Source: Sphingobacterium thalpophilum (lineage in GTDB: Bacteria > Bacteroidota > Bacteroidia > Sphingobacteriales > Sphingobacteriaceae). From it: a stretch of 64,000 nt of DNA. How positions within the stretch are numbered: the first letter of the stretch is position 1; each line of letters begins with the position of its first letter. The stretch covers positions 5,394,001 to 5,458,000 of the forward strand of contig NZ_LR590484.1 of the NCBI RefSeq assembly GCF_901482695.1, read 5' to 3'. Shown one piece after another: positions 27,136-36,416 of this stretch. A model generated the notes under the pieces. It saw nothing but the letters and a program-made list of their open reading frames with translations. It searched no databases and was not told where the DNA came from. A program made the translations under genes and the position numbers.

Positions 27136-28977
27136 CTACTCTACGGTTACTGATTTAGCGAGATTTCGTGGTTTGTCTACGTCTAGTCCCAACTCAACCC
27201 CGATATAGTAAGAAAGCAATTGCAATGGCACTACCGAGATTAATGGAGCAATGATCTCATCGGCCTCAGGGATCTCCATGAAATCGTCCGATAAATTTTC
27301 GGAAACAGCATCACCTTTCGTCACAACAGAAATAATCTTTCCTTTCCGTGCCTTAATCTCCTGTATATTGGAAACGATCTTTTCATGGTAGGCATCCTTG
27401 GTGGCGACAAACACCACCGGCAGGTTTTCATCTACCAAAGCAATTGGACCATGTTTCATTTCAGCCGCGGGATAACCTTCGGCATGAATATAGGAGATTT
27501 CTTTTAATTTAAGCGCTCCTTCCAACGCAACGGGGAAATTGTACCCTCTACCGAGAAATAAAAAGTCACGAGCGTTTTTGTATTTTTTTGCTATTTGCTG
27601 AATTTTATCGATCTGCGTATCCAATATCCACTCTACCTTTTGTGGCACATCATGCAGTTCCTGAGACAATTCCTTGAAACGGTTTTCATCAATCGTGCCT
27701 TTTAACGCTGCAATCTTTAATGCGATTAAATTCAGAACGGTCAGCTGCGCCGTAAATGCTTTGGTGCTGGCCACTCCTATTTCTGGTCCAGCATGGGTAT
27801 AAGCGCCAGCATCAGACAACCTTGCAATCGAAGATCCGACCACATTGACAACACCAAGAATAATGGCCCCCTGTTTTTTCGCATTTTCCAGAGCAACCAA
27901 TGTATCAGCAGTCTCACCACTCTGTGAGATGGCCAAAATGACATCTCCCGGATGAATCACAGGATTCCGGTAGCGGAACTCCGAAGCATACTCCACTTCA
28001 ACATTGATACGACATAATTCTTCAATAATGTATTCAGCAATAAGTCCGGCATGCCAGCTCGTGCCGCAAGCAACAATGACAATACGGTTGGTACTGCTTA
28101 TCTCTTGTGCATACTTCTCTATGCCACTCAAAATAATCTGATTGGACTGCAAATCCAGACGGCCGCGCATGGAATCATATATTGTATGAGGCTGTTCGAA
28201 AATTTCCTTGAGCATAAAGTGATCGTAACCACCCTTTTCGATTGCAGACAGTTCCATGTCCAACTTCTGGATATAAGGTGTAATCCGCTCATTTCCCAGA
28301 TTTTTGAGAATTAACTCATCCGGTGTAATAATCGCAAGTTCGTAGTCATTAATATAAACAACCTCCTTGGTATAAGCCAGCATCGGCGAAGCGTCAGAAC
28401 CGAGAAAATGCTCATTTTTACCTATTCCGATCACCAATGGACTCCCCTTTCTCGCTGCAATGATACGGTCCGGGTAGCCCGCTTCAAGAACAAGAATAAC
28501 ATATGCACCTACTACTCTTTTAAGAGCTATGCGGATGGCCTCTTCCAATGTACAGTTGTTCTGTAACTGGATTTCCTCAATAAAATTCACCAGAACTTCG
28601 GTATCGGTATCGCTCTTAAAATGATAACCTTTGTTGATGAGCTCAGCCTTTAACGACGCGTAGTTCTCGATAATACCATTATGAATCATCGCAATGCGGC
28701 CGCTGTTAGAATAATGTGGGTGAGCGTTTCGGTCCGATGGCTCTCCATGTGTAGCCCATCGGGTATGGCCTATACCGGTCGTGGACTGGAGATCCTGACC
28801 ATATACGAATTCCTCTAAATTCGCTACTTTTCCTGTTTTCTTGTAAACATCAATCTGTTCACCTTTGTGCAGAGCAACTCCGGCACTATCGTAACCGCGG
28901 TATTCTAATTTCTTTAATCCATCAATGACGATACCATACGCCTGACGGTAACCTGTGTATCCTACAATTCCACACAT
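27136..28977 (-). CDS. glmS: glutamine-fructose-6-phosphate aminotransferase
   Basis: Makes glucosamine-6-phosphate from fructose-6-phosphate and glutamine, the entry step to UDP-GlcNAc and peptidoglycan. Begins MCGIVGYTGY with the catalytic Cys2 after Met removal. The glutaminase domain (to about 230) contains HTRWATHGEPSDRNAHPH. Two SIS domains follow (ACGTSWHAGL, SQSGETADTLVAL, GPEIGVASTKAFTAQ), and the C-terminus DKPRNLAKSVTVE is canonical. 613 residues. First gene of a two-gene operon with DUF4954. The upstream 150 bases hold the end of another operon and its terminator. Confidence 0.98.
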   Translation of the reverse strand: MCGIVGYTGYRQAYGIVIDGLKKLEYRGYDSAGVALHKGEQIDVYKKTGKVANLEEFVYGQDLQSTTGIGHTRWATHGEPSDRNAHPHYSNSGRIAMIHNGIIENYASLKAELINKGYHFKSDTDTEVLVNFIEEIQLQNNCTLEEAIRIALKRVVGAYVILVLEAGYPDRIIAARKGSPLVIGIGKNEHFLGSDASPMLAYTKEVVYINDYELAIITPDELILKNLGNERITPYIQKLDMELSAIEKGGYDHFMLKEIFEQPHTIYDSMRGRLDLQSNQIILSGIEKYAQEISSTNRIVIVACGTSWHAGLIAEYIIEELCRINVEVEYASEFRYRNPVIHPGDVILAISQSGETADTLVALENAKKQGAIILGVVNVVGSSIARLSDAGAYTHAGPEIGVASTKAFTAQLTVLNLIALKIAALKGTIDENRFKELSQELHDVPQKVEWILDTQIDKIQQIAKKYKNARDFLFLGRGYNFPVALEGALKLKEISYIHAEGYPAAEMKHGPIALVDENLPVVFVATKDAYHEKIVSNIQEIKARKGKIISVVTKGDAVSENLSDDFMEIPEADEIIAPLISVVPLQLLSYYIGVELGLDVDKPRNLAKSVTVE

Positions 28978-29071
28978 GCTTGTCTCAATTTTAAAGTATA
29001 TATTTTGTTAATGCGGGCGCAATCTAATAAAAAAAAATCACGCAATCGATTGTTTAACCCAAAATTAACAT

Positions 29072-29114
29072 AAAAAAATTGGGGGAACAGCTGAGCTGTT
29101 CCCCCAATTTTTTT
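29072..29114 (-). terminator. strong intrinsic terminator of the efflux operon
   Basis: A 43-base near-perfect palindrome: 21-base arms (A7, TTGGGGGAACAGCT and its complement) around a single G. It lies 17 bases after the stop of the RND permease gene. A/T tracts at both ends make it symmetric, so it also insulates glmS from the pump operon. Confidence 0.92.
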
Positions 29115-29131
29115 ATGCAGGTATGCTTTGT

Positions 29132-32100
29132 CTAATGTTCGGCGACATCAACGTGGTCGTAATCTTCCACCATCAGCGCTTCATAATCAGTCTTTTCCTT
29201 CTTACCGAAACGGCGTTGCAAACTATCAAAAATAGAATACACCACAGGCACTACCACCAATGTCAGGAACAGGGATGAGAGCAGACCGCCAATGATCACA
29301 ATGGCCAGTCCTCTGTTCATATCCGCACCGTCCCCTGTCGCAATTGCGATCGGAATCATACCGAATACCATGGCTATCGTCGTCATCAGAATCGGACGTA
29401 GACGTGCGTGGTTTGCGGCGACGAGCGCATCGTGCGTATTGTCACCTGCTTCCTTCCGATGGTTGGCAAAATCCACTAGCATGATAGCGTTTTTGGCCAC
29501 TAGACCGATCAACATGATAATACCTAATATCGTGAAGATGTTAAGTGTCTGATTGCCCAGCGCAAGGAATAACAATGCTCCAATAAAGGACAACGGGATG
29601 GAAAACAATACGACAAAAGGTGTGATAAAACTATCGTATAATGCAACCATCACCAGGTAAACAAGGATGATGGACGCCAACAGGGCGATACCCAGCGTAC
29701 CGAAACCTTCGGTTTGGTTTTCCATATTACCACCCCAGATAAACACGATTCCCGGTTTGCGAGGAAGCTTTTCAAACTGTGCCTGCCATTCCTGCGCGAC
29801 CGTTCCCATCGGTCTACCAATCACCTGCCCCTGTATAGATACCGCCGGAGACTTGTCACGCCGTTCTAATAAGGTCGGCCCTGAACCGTACGTTATTGCC
29901 GCAAACTGCTCAAGAGAAATCGATGCCCCCTGATTATTAATAAATTTCAGATCGCGCACATTATCAATATTGGCACGCCCGTTTTCGCTATATCGAATAT
30001 TAATGTCATATTCATTGTCACCGGCCCGGAACTTATTATCTGTATTTCCGGAAAAGGCCGTCTGCATGGTCATCCCGACTGTTGAGACATTGAGCCCAAG
30101 GGAAGTCATTTTATCCCGGTCGATCTTCACATTGATCTCAGGGTTGCCGGATTCAGAAGTCAGCTTCACACCTGCGGCTCCAGGAATCTTGCGGAGCTGA
30201 TCTGCCGCTTTCTCTGCAAACTCCTGTGCATCTTCTACCGATGCTCCGATAATAGTCAATTTAAGAGGCGCTTGCTCCGCACCCATAATACCGACATTGA
30301 CAGTTTTGATTTTAGCTCCTATCAGTTTATTTTCAAGCTCACGCTTTAAAGTTGCGGAGTAGACCTGCGAATTGCCTTCAAAGTTTTCCTTATCCATGAT
30401 GACATGAATTTCGGATTTGTACCGCGATCCCGTGGTCGAAGCCATACCATCCGAGGACTGACCTACTGTAGTGATGATTTCTTTAACTTCGGGCTTGGAC
30501 TTGATATATGCTTCTGCTTTCTGCGTCAGCAAGTTCGTCTTTTCCAACGAAGCATCTTTTTCCAGTTCAAGCTGGATAAAGAACTCTTTACGGTCTATCC
30601 CCGGGAAGAAATCCGAACCGATATAGCCTTTGGCAATCAGCATAAAGGACGCCACAAGCAAGCCTACCGCTATACCCAGAGTCGCCAGCTTGGTCATACG
30701 GGTTTTTAGTGCCCAGACCAACAGGCCACCCACCCAGTGGGTAAAACTGGTTAGACCACTTTCAAAACCATGGATAATGCGGCCGAAGAGCGAAGATTTG
30801 CTTAAGTGCTCCAGTTTTCCAAAACGCGAGTACAACCAAGGAACCACTGTAAAAGATACCAATAGAGATAGCATCGTGGAAATAATCACCGTGACGCAGA
30901 ACTGGGCAAGGATGTTTGCAACAAGCCCTGTGGACATCGCTATCGGCAAAAATACAACGACGATAACCAGAGTGATGGCCGTTACGGTAAACCCAATTTC
31001 CGATGCGCCGTCATAAGCGGCCCGCACTTTATTTTTGCCCATCTCCATATGGCGGTGGATGTTTTCGATCACAACGATCGCATCATCCACTAAAATACCG
31101 ACCACCAGTGATAGCCCCAATAAGGACATCAGATTTAAAGTATACCCCATCAGCAACAAGCCGATAAACGTTGCGATTAATGATAATGGGATCGCCACCA
31201 TCGTGATCGCCGCATTACGCAGACTCTGCAAGAAAAACAGCATAATGAAACCAACCAATGCAATAGCGATCATTAAGTCGTGGATTACATTATCCGCAGC
31301 ATTCAACGTAAAGTCCGTCGAATCATTCGCTACCAAGATCTTGATATTATTGTTGGTATAGTCCTTTTCTACTTGCGTGATCGTTTTCTTGACTGCTTCC
31401 GACACTGCCACTGCATTTGCATCAGATTGTTTGAAAACCTGTAACAGGATGGTGTTCTGACGGTCTAAACGCGCTACCTTTTCAATCTCCTTGATACCAT
31501 CCTGAACGTCTGCAATATCGCGCAGATAGATCTGCACACCTGCAGGTGTCATGATCGGCAGGTTACGTAATTCCTCAATAGAAGTCACCTTACCTGAAAG
31601 GCGGATGGTTGTTCTATTGTCGCGTGTACTGACATTTCCCGTTGGAAAGTCCAGGTTGGAGGCTGCAACAGTCTGTTGCACCTGCGCAATGGAGAGACCG
31701 TAGCCCTCAATTTTCTTGGGATCAACAGAAATCTGGATCTCCCGTTCCTCACCACCCACCATATCCACTTTGGCAACACCATTGATACGCGCAAATACAG
31801 GCTGAATTTTGTTGTCCAATAGGTCATACAGCTCTTTTTCCGACAAGTTTGACGTTACTGCCAAACTCATGATGGCCACATCATCCAAAGAGAATTTGGA
31901 CAGCGAAGGCGTTTCTACGTCATCCGGAAGATCGTTGATGACCGCATTGATCTTTCGCTGGGCGTCGGTAAGCAAGAAGTTGACATCCGCACCGTTATTG
32001 AGGGTAATCATAACGATGGACACTCCCTCTAGCGATGTGGACTCAACCTTTTTGATACTTTCAAGAGAGGAGATGGCGTCCTCAATTTTTTTGGTAACAG

Positions 32101-32284
32101 AACTCTCAACCTCCGCCGGAGACGCCCCCGGATAGACCGTCTGCACCGTGATTACGTTGATCTCAAACTTAGGGACCAACTCGTACCCCAGCTGGGTATA
32201 AGAAAACAACCCACCTAATGTAAGTATTATAAATAATACGATGATTATACTGGGACGTTTTATCGATATTTCGGTAATTTTCAT
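29132..32284 (-). CDS. RND efflux transporter permease (AcrB/HAE1-like)
   Basis: 1050-residue inner-membrane pump, full length. It opens MKITEISIKRPSIIIVLFII (TM1), followed by a porter domain (YPGASPAEVESSVTKKIEDA), TM block with the proton-relay aspartates (GILVDDAIVVIENIH), second porter domain, and a second TM block (GLVAKNAIMLVDFANHR). The acidic C-terminal tail (DYEALMVEDYDHVDVAEH) is unusual but common in Bacteroidota homologues. Last gene of the tetR-TolC-MFP-RND operon, 64 bases after the adaptor gene. Substrate unknown; small amphipathic toxicants are expected for the family. Confidence 0.97.
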   Translation of the reverse strand: MKITEISIKRPSIIIVLFIILTLGGLFSYTQLGYELVPKFEINVITVQTVYPGASPAEVESSVTKKIEDAISSLESIKKVESTSLEGVSIVMITLNNGADVNFLLTDAQRKINAVINDLPDDVETPSLSKFSLDDVAIMSLAVTSNLSEKELYDLLDNKIQPVFARINGVAKVDMVGGEEREIQISVDPKKIEGYGLSIAQVQQTVAASNLDFPTGNVSTRDNRTTIRLSGKVTSIEELRNLPIMTPAGVQIYLRDIADVQDGIKEIEKVARLDRQNTILLQVFKQSDANAVAVSEAVKKTITQVEKDYTNNNIKILVANDSTDFTLNAADNVIHDLMIAIALVGFIMLFFLQSLRNAAITMVAIPLSLIATFIGLLLMGYTLNLMSLLGLSLVVGILVDDAIVVIENIHRHMEMGKNKVRAAYDGASEIGFTVTAITLVIVVVFLPIAMSTGLVANILAQFCVTVIISTMLSLLVSFTVVPWLYSRFGKLEHLSKSSLFGRIIHGFESGLTSFTHWVGGLLVWALKTRMTKLATLGIAVGLLVASFMLIAKGYIGSDFFPGIDRKEFFIQLELEKDASLEKTNLLTQKAEAYIKSKPEVKEIITTVGQSSDGMASTTGSRYKSEIHVIMDKENFEGNSQVYSATLKRELENKLIGAKIKTVNVGIMGAEQAPLKLTIIGASVEDAQEFAEKAADQLRKIPGAAGVKLTSESGNPEINVKIDRDKMTSLGLNVSTVGMTMQTAFSGNTDNKFRAGDNEYDINIRYSENGRANIDNVRDLKFINNQGASISLEQFAAITYGSGPTLLERRDKSPAVSIQGQVIGRPMGTVAQEWQAQFEKLPRKPGIVFIWGGNMENQTEGFGTLGIALLASIILVYLVMVALYDSFITPFVVLFSIPLSFIGALLFLALGNQTLNIFTILGIIMLIGLVAKNAIMLVDFANHRKEAGDNTHDALVAANHARLRPILMTTIAMVFGMIPIAIATGDGADMNRGLAIVIIGGLLSSLFLTLVVVPVVYSIFDSLQRRFGKKEKTDYEALMVEDYDHVDVAEH

Positions 32285-32348
32285 TAGAATTATTCGTTTT
32301 TAATGGCAATGAAACCACAAATTCATTGATACGATGATATAGCTGGCA

Positions 32349-33404
32349 TTACTTGATAATCTCAACAGGGCTCTGATCAAACAAATTGATCTGACCAGAA
32401 ATAATCACCTGGTCGCCGTCTTGCAGTCCGCCTAAGATCTCAATATAATCTCCAAAGTTTCTTCCGGATTTCACATTCGTTTCTACAGCCTTTCCATTTT
32501 TGAGCACAAATATCTTGTTGTCGCTAACACTACCCACAAATGCCGTACGAGGCACAATCAAGGTATTGCTGGCAACTCCTTCACCGAATATTGCCGTTCC
32601 ATACATCCCCGCTCGCAACTGATTGGAGGAATTATTCACTTCAATTTCAACGGGAAAATTCAGACTACCATCAGATTTCGGTGCAATAAATGTAATCTTA
32701 CCGGTAAATCTCTGATCAGGATAAACGCTGGCTGTGACATCAACAGACTGACCAACTTTAAGTGTTGCCACATTTTTCTCATCGACATTTACACGTAACT
32801 TAAGCGTGCCAACATTGACGATATCAAAAGCAGCCGCGCCGACATTTAAATAGGTACCGGGCTCAATTTTACGCGCATTTACAACGCCCGAAACTGAGGT
32901 CTTTATGGTCACGTCGCCCGCGTTCAACTTGGATGCCCTTAAGTTGTTTTTTGCATTCTCATACTGTAATTTGACCTGGTCCAGCTGCTGTTTGGTAACG
33001 CCACCTGTTGAATAGGCGCTTTCAAAGCGCTGTAAATCCGCCTGCGCATTGGTAAAAGCAGCCTGTGCGTTTGCAACATTCACATTTAACTTGTCTCCTT
33101 CAATGATCGCTAGTGTCTGACCCGCGCTCACATGTGACCCCTCATCAACTAATACCTTCACAACTCTACCCGCCGTCTCAGCAGAAACTGTCACCTCCTG
33201 TTTGGGTGCAAAAGTCCCATTTGCAGTGTAACGCAAATCCATCGAACTTAATTTTGCCGTATCGATCCGTACCGCAATTGCTGCGTTGGTTTTAGCCACT
33301 TCTGCTGTCTCGGCTTCATTTTTCTTTTTATTCTTATTTAACACAAAAAATATTCCTGCCAAGCCGGCAGCAATAATAAGTAGGGTAATAATTCCGCGTT
33401 TCAT
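32349..33404 (-). CDS. RND efflux periplasmic adaptor (membrane fusion protein)
   Basis: 351-residue periplasmic adaptor linking the RND permease to the TolC channel. An uncleaved N-terminal anchor (MKRGIITLLIIAAGLAGIFFVL) precedes the barrel-sandwich hybrid halves (ETAGRVVKVLVDEGSHVSAG and SGVVNARKIEPGTYLNVG) and an alpha-hairpin between them (AQAAFTNAQADLQRFE). Beta-barrel and membrane-proximal domains follow. It starts 14 bases after the TolC-family gene. Confidence 0.96.
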   Translation of the reverse strand: MKRGIITLLIIAAGLAGIFFVLNKNKKKNEAETAEVAKTNAAIAVRIDTAKLSSMDLRYTANGTFAPKQEVTVSAETAGRVVKVLVDEGSHVSAGQTLAIIEGDKLNVNVANAQAAFTNAQADLQRFESAYSTGGVTKQQLDQVKLQYENAKNNLRASKLNAGDVTIKTSVSGVVNARKIEPGTYLNVGAAAFDIVNVGTLKLRVNVDEKNVATLKVGQSVDVTASVYPDQRFTGKITFIAPKSDGSLNFPVEIEVNNSSNQLRAGMYGTAIFGEGVASNTLIVPRTAFVGSVSDNKIFVLKNGKAVETNVKSGRNFGDYIEILGGLQDGDQVIISGQINLFDQSPVEIIK

Positions 33405-33418
33405 ATTGTATTAGTCAA

Positions 33419-34762
33419 TTATTCGTTAATTAGAGATTTAAGATTTCCGTTTGCTTTGATCAGCTGCACTTCCGCAATTTTATAATCGAGCAAAGAGGTA
33501 TTCAGGTTGTTTTGCGCATCCGCATAAGCTTTTTCGGCATCCAACAGATCAGTCAACGTTGCCAAACCATTTTTATAATTGTTATTGGTGTCTTCCAATA
33601 CGGATTTAGCAAGCTCCACATTTTTGCGATTTGACTCGATAGTCAATAAGCTATTTTTGATCTGAACCCTCGAATTTTCAGCCGCGAGGTTAAGTGCCAA
33701 TTTAGTATCGGCAATATCAACCTGTAATTTGTCGATATCAATCTGAGCCTGACGAACCTTCGACCTGGTCTGGAAGCCATTGAAAATTGGAACTGTTAAA
33801 TTCAGACCGATGCCCGAGAAACTAGACCAGTTGACGCCTTCTGCTTTTGAGAACAATGGAAAAACCGGACCCAGCCCTTGACGTCCATAGTTCGCAGTGA
33901 ATGAAAGCGTTGGATAATATTTGGAAATTTCAGCTTTCTTATTTAGTTCTAATAGCTCGTTCTGCTTACTTAGCACCTGTATTTCTGTCCGGTTATTAAC
34001 ATCTATAGGATCATATACTGCATTAAGTGCTACAGTCTCGAAAGTCGAACTAGGCATAACAAATTGCTCGGACATTGGCATCCCAATCACAAATTTGAGC
34101 GCATTCTCCTTTAGTTCAACCGCATTAATCAGCTGTTGCCGAGATGCTTTTAGATTAGTAACGGCAACATTCGTACGATCCAAATCGATCTTCTTGGCCA
34201 GGCCATTGTTGTACAATCCCTCTATAACATCCCTCGTTTTGGTAGTGCTTTCAAGATTATTTTCAACCGTCTTAAGCTGCAGCTTGGATTGATAAACATC
34301 GTAATAACTATTTGCAACTTTTTCGATCAGCTGTTCATCAGTCAGGGCCTTATTGATAATATAAAATTCCCTGGTGGTCTTTGCCGCCTTTAGTCCGGTG
34401 AAAACTGTTTGATTAAACAGTTGCTGATTGAGACTAATGGAATTGGTCGATTGCCATTTCTGACCAAACGCAGCCATAACGGTTGTACCCGGCTGACCGA
34501 TGAGTTCTCCGGGAAGCGCTACTTTTTGGATCAACGGATTATACGTTATTCCACCATTGAAATTTACCTGTGGCAACGCACCTGATTTGACCTCAGCAAT
34601 CTTATGTTCCGCGTTGGCTACATCAAGGCTTGCTTTCTTAGCGTCCGCCTTGTTTTGCAACGCAAACTTGATCGCATCACTTAAGCTTAACTGCTGCTGT
34701 GCATGGCTCTGGAAAACCATCGTACCCAATAACAGGCTGGCTAGTATTCTGATTGTTTTCAT
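33419..34762 (-). CDS. TolC-family outer membrane channel
   Basis: 447-residue outer membrane channel with a signal peptide (MKTIRILASLLLGTMVFQSHAQ) and two OEP repeats. The start QLSLSDAIKFALQNKADAKK and the C-terminal LDAEKAYADAQNNLNTS helix are typical. It is second in the TetR-led efflux operon, 28 bases after tetR and 14 bases before the adaptor gene. It is clearly distinct from the TolC-family protein at 2987-4288. Confidence 0.96.
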   Translation of the reverse strand: MKTIRILASLLLGTMVFQSHAQQQLSLSDAIKFALQNKADAKKASLDVANAEHKIAEVKSGALPQVNFNGGITYNPLIQKVALPGELIGQPGTTVMAAFGQKWQSTNSISLNQQLFNQTVFTGLKAAKTTREFYIINKALTDEQLIEKVANSYYDVYQSKLQLKTVENNLESTTKTRDVIEGLYNNGLAKKIDLDRTNVAVTNLKASRQQLINAVELKENALKFVIGMPMSEQFVMPSSTFETVALNAVYDPIDVNNRTEIQVLSKQNELLELNKKAEISKYYPTLSFTANYGRQGLGPVFPLFSKAEGVNWSSFSGIGLNLTVPIFNGFQTRSKVRQAQIDIDKLQVDIADTKLALNLAAENSRVQIKNSLLTIESNRKNVELAKSVLEDTNNNYKNGLATLTDLLDAEKAYADAQNNLNTSLLDYKIAEVQLIKANGNLKSLINE

Positions 34763-34790
34763 TCCTAAATTATTTATCCTAATTTTATAT

Positions 34791-35390
34791 CTACTTTTTA
34801 TTTATACCATTAAAAAACAGCTTTGTAGCCAACTTTTGTTTCTGTAATACTTCATCAAAACGATCTTGATTGGGAATCCCCGAAATGATATCCGAAATAT
34901 TGCACATCAAGGAAAGGCTTTTCATCAGCTCTACATAAATCTCTGCTGTCTCATACAGATGTTCGTCATTGAGTTCCCCCTTCTCTACTCCAGCCTGAAA
35001 AATTTCGTAAAGTGCCTTCACATCTCTATTATGCAGACACTGAAAGAAATCCTGCATCGACAGACCTTTGATCCATTCAAGATTCTCATTCATATGCAAC
35101 ATATAATATTTGCGCACAAATGCATCCCTCAATTCCAATATCTTCATGATCAACTCATAGGTCGACCCCTCATGTACACTCACCATCTGCTCTTCCTCCT
35201 GACGGTATTCATCGGTTAAGCGAATCAGAACATCCCGTATCAGCGCATTCTTCTCTGAGTAATAATAATACAAGTTGGCTTTCGTAATTTTTATGTCCTC
35301 CGCAATCTCATTCATGGTTGTCTTACTAAAACCGTAGTGCATAAAGCGTCGTATCGCGGCCTCAATGATCTGATCTTTTCTATCTTCCAT
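34791..35390 (-). CDS. TetR/AcrR-family repressor of the efflux operon
   Basis: 199 residues. The N-terminal HTH is evident: IIEAAIRRFMHYGFSKTTMN then EIAEDIKITKANLYYYYSEK (residues 8-50), followed by a helical ligand-binding domain. It is the first gene of the efflux operon and probably represses its own transcription: a 7-bp inverted repeat overlaps the predicted transcription start 23 bases upstream of the gene. Inducer unknown. Confidence 0.93.
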   Translation of the reverse strand: MEDRKDQIIEAAIRRFMHYGFSKTTMNEIAEDIKITKANLYYYYSEKNALIRDVLIRLTDEYRQEEEQMVSVHEGSTYELIMKILELRDAFVRKYYMLHMNENLEWIKGLSMQDFFQCLHNRDVKALYEIFQAGVEKGELNDEHLYETAEIYVELMKSLSLMCNISDIISGIPNQDRFDEVLQKQKLATKLFFNGINKK

Positions 35391-35412
35391 TCTACAAAAA
35401 ACTCCTTTCTAC

Positions 35413-35432
35413 TTTCTGACTTTTATCAGAAA
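35413..35432. promoter_or_regulatory. candidate TetR operator
   Basis: Inverted repeat TTTCTGA-CTTTTA-TCAGAAA (7-bp perfect arms, 6-base spacer). It lies just downstream of the -7 element at 35438-35445, over the expected start site of the tetR-efflux operon. This is the classical position for a TetR-family autorepressor site. Binding is inferred. Confidence 0.7.
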
Positions 35433-35437
35433 TTGTT

Positions 35438-35469
35438 CAAAAATATAAAAAGTAGTCTCCAGTGCAAAA
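35438..35469 (-). promoter_or_regulatory. promoter of the tetR-efflux operon
   Basis: On the minus strand: TTTTG, 19 bases, TATTTTTG, an exact fit to the Bacteroidota consensus. It ends 48 bases before the tetR start codon. Confidence 0.78.
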
Positions 35470-35513
35470 TATATTTTGAAATCCCTATTAATTTGATGTT
35501 TAGCTGACAACAA

Positions 35514-35541
35514 AAAAGGCAAACTTCAAAAGCTTGCCTTT
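35514..35541 (-). terminator. intrinsic terminator after the Nudix-type regulator
   Basis: AAAGGCAAAC / GCTTGCCTTT stem (one mismatch) with loop TTCAAAA; on the minus strand followed by TTGTTGTC. It lies 23 bases beyond the stop of the Nudix-type gene. Confidence 0.7.
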
Positions 35542-35563
35542 ATTCTATTAAACTTGGATTCTG

Positions 35564-36235
35564 CTAAAACGCTACATTGTTCTGAAAATGTTTTAAGAAC
35601 TTCCGCTTATCCAGTTTGTAAAGCCTTGCCGCACGGTAGGCAACTCCTGTTTGCACCTCGTCCAATTCTTTTAAGAACCCGTAGTTTTGCATTTTCTTCC
35701 TAAAATTACGTTTGTCCAAAGTTTTGTTTAGGATACTCTCATAAACTAGTTGCAATTGCGTGAGTGTAAATTTCTCGGGAAGCAATTCAAAAGCAATTGG
35801 TTTATAAGCCAGGCGACGCTGCAATCTTTCCAGACATAGATCCAAAATCTGCTTGTGGTCAAAGGCTAGCTCAGGCACATTGCGCACAGGAAACCATTTG
35901 GCCTGTTTCATATAGTTTGTAACGGGCTTGGTTTTCAGCTTCGTATTGTCCAGTTGGATCAAGGCATAGTATGCAACGGTCAGAATACGACCCTTCGGAT
36001 GTCTTTTCAATCCAGCAAAAGAATGCAGCTGGTCCATAAACACATCCTTCAGACCTGTATTTTCATACAAAATTCGCTTCACAGCATCTTCCATCTCTTC
36101 ATCATTGTCAACGAAAAAGCCTGGCAATGCCCACCAATCCTTAAAAGGATATTCATTTCTTTCTGTAAGTAGAACTTTGAGTTCTCCTTCATGAAAGCCT
36201 AATATGACGCAGTCTACTGTAAAATTACTATACAA
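35564..36235 (-). CDS. Nudix-domain transcriptional regulator (NrtR/AraR-like) with degenerate Nudix box
   Basis: 223 residues: a Nudix fold (residues 5-140) plus a C-terminal winged-helix-like domain (145-220, LPEKFTLTQLQLVYESIL and LDKRNFRKKMQNYGFLKEL), the architecture of NrtR/AraR-type regulators. The Nudix box at residues 39-62 is damaged: aligned to GX5EX7REUXEEXGU, the first Gly is Phe40, the Glu of RE is Ile55 and the last Glu of EE is Asn59; E46, R54 and E58 remain. Hydrolysis is therefore unlikely and ligand sensing likely. It is divergent from pfkA-nagK-gapA, which carry a palindrome at the promoter. It probably regulates sugar genes (inference). Confidence 0.85.
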   Translation of the reverse strand: MYSNFTVDCVILGFHEGELKVLLTERNEYPFKDWWALPGFFVDNDEEMEDAVKRILYENTGLKDVFMDQLHSFAGLKRHPKGRILTVAYYALIQLDNTKLKTKPVTNYMKQAKWFPVRNVPELAFDHKQILDLCLERLQRRLAYKPIAFELLPEKFTLTQLQLVYESILNKTLDKRNFRKKMQNYGFLKELDEVQTGVAYRAARLYKLDKRKFLKHFQNNVAF

Positions 36236-36361
36236 AACTTCTAAATTTATTTATGTGCACTATTTGAGCTAAATTTATCGGCTACTAATCATCGGGTTAC
36301 CTGTAACAATTATACGCTTCCTAAACGTGATGCGCAAAAAAATAATGAAAAATTTATTCAC

Positions 36362-36378
36362 AGTGTAGAATATACACT
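36362..36378. promoter_or_regulatory. candidate operator AGTGTA-N5-TACACT upstream of pfkA
   Basis: AGTGTAGAATATACACT is a perfect inverted repeat with 6-bp arms and a 5-base spacer. It ends 10 bases before the -7-like TATATTCG (36389-36396), overlapping the -33 position, and is 38 bases before the pfkA start. A near-identical site occurs at 15235-15251. The neighbouring divergent Nudix-type regulator is the obvious candidate ligand. Confidence 0.68.
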
Positions 36379-36388
36379 ATAAAAATCC

Positions 36389-36396
36389 TATATTCG
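36389..36396 (+). promoter_or_regulatory. candidate -7 element of pfkA operon
   Basis: TATATTCG matches TAnnTTTG at all but one position and lies 20 bases before the GTG start, directly downstream of the palindrome at 36362-36378. Confidence 0.5.
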
Positions 36397-36416
36397 TAAA
36401 ACCTAAAATATAGAGT

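Noticed and set aside
35564..36235. Annotation as an active Nudix hydrolase
   Set aside because: Three key Nudix box residues are replaced and a C-terminal DNA-binding-like domain is present; regulator is more likely.
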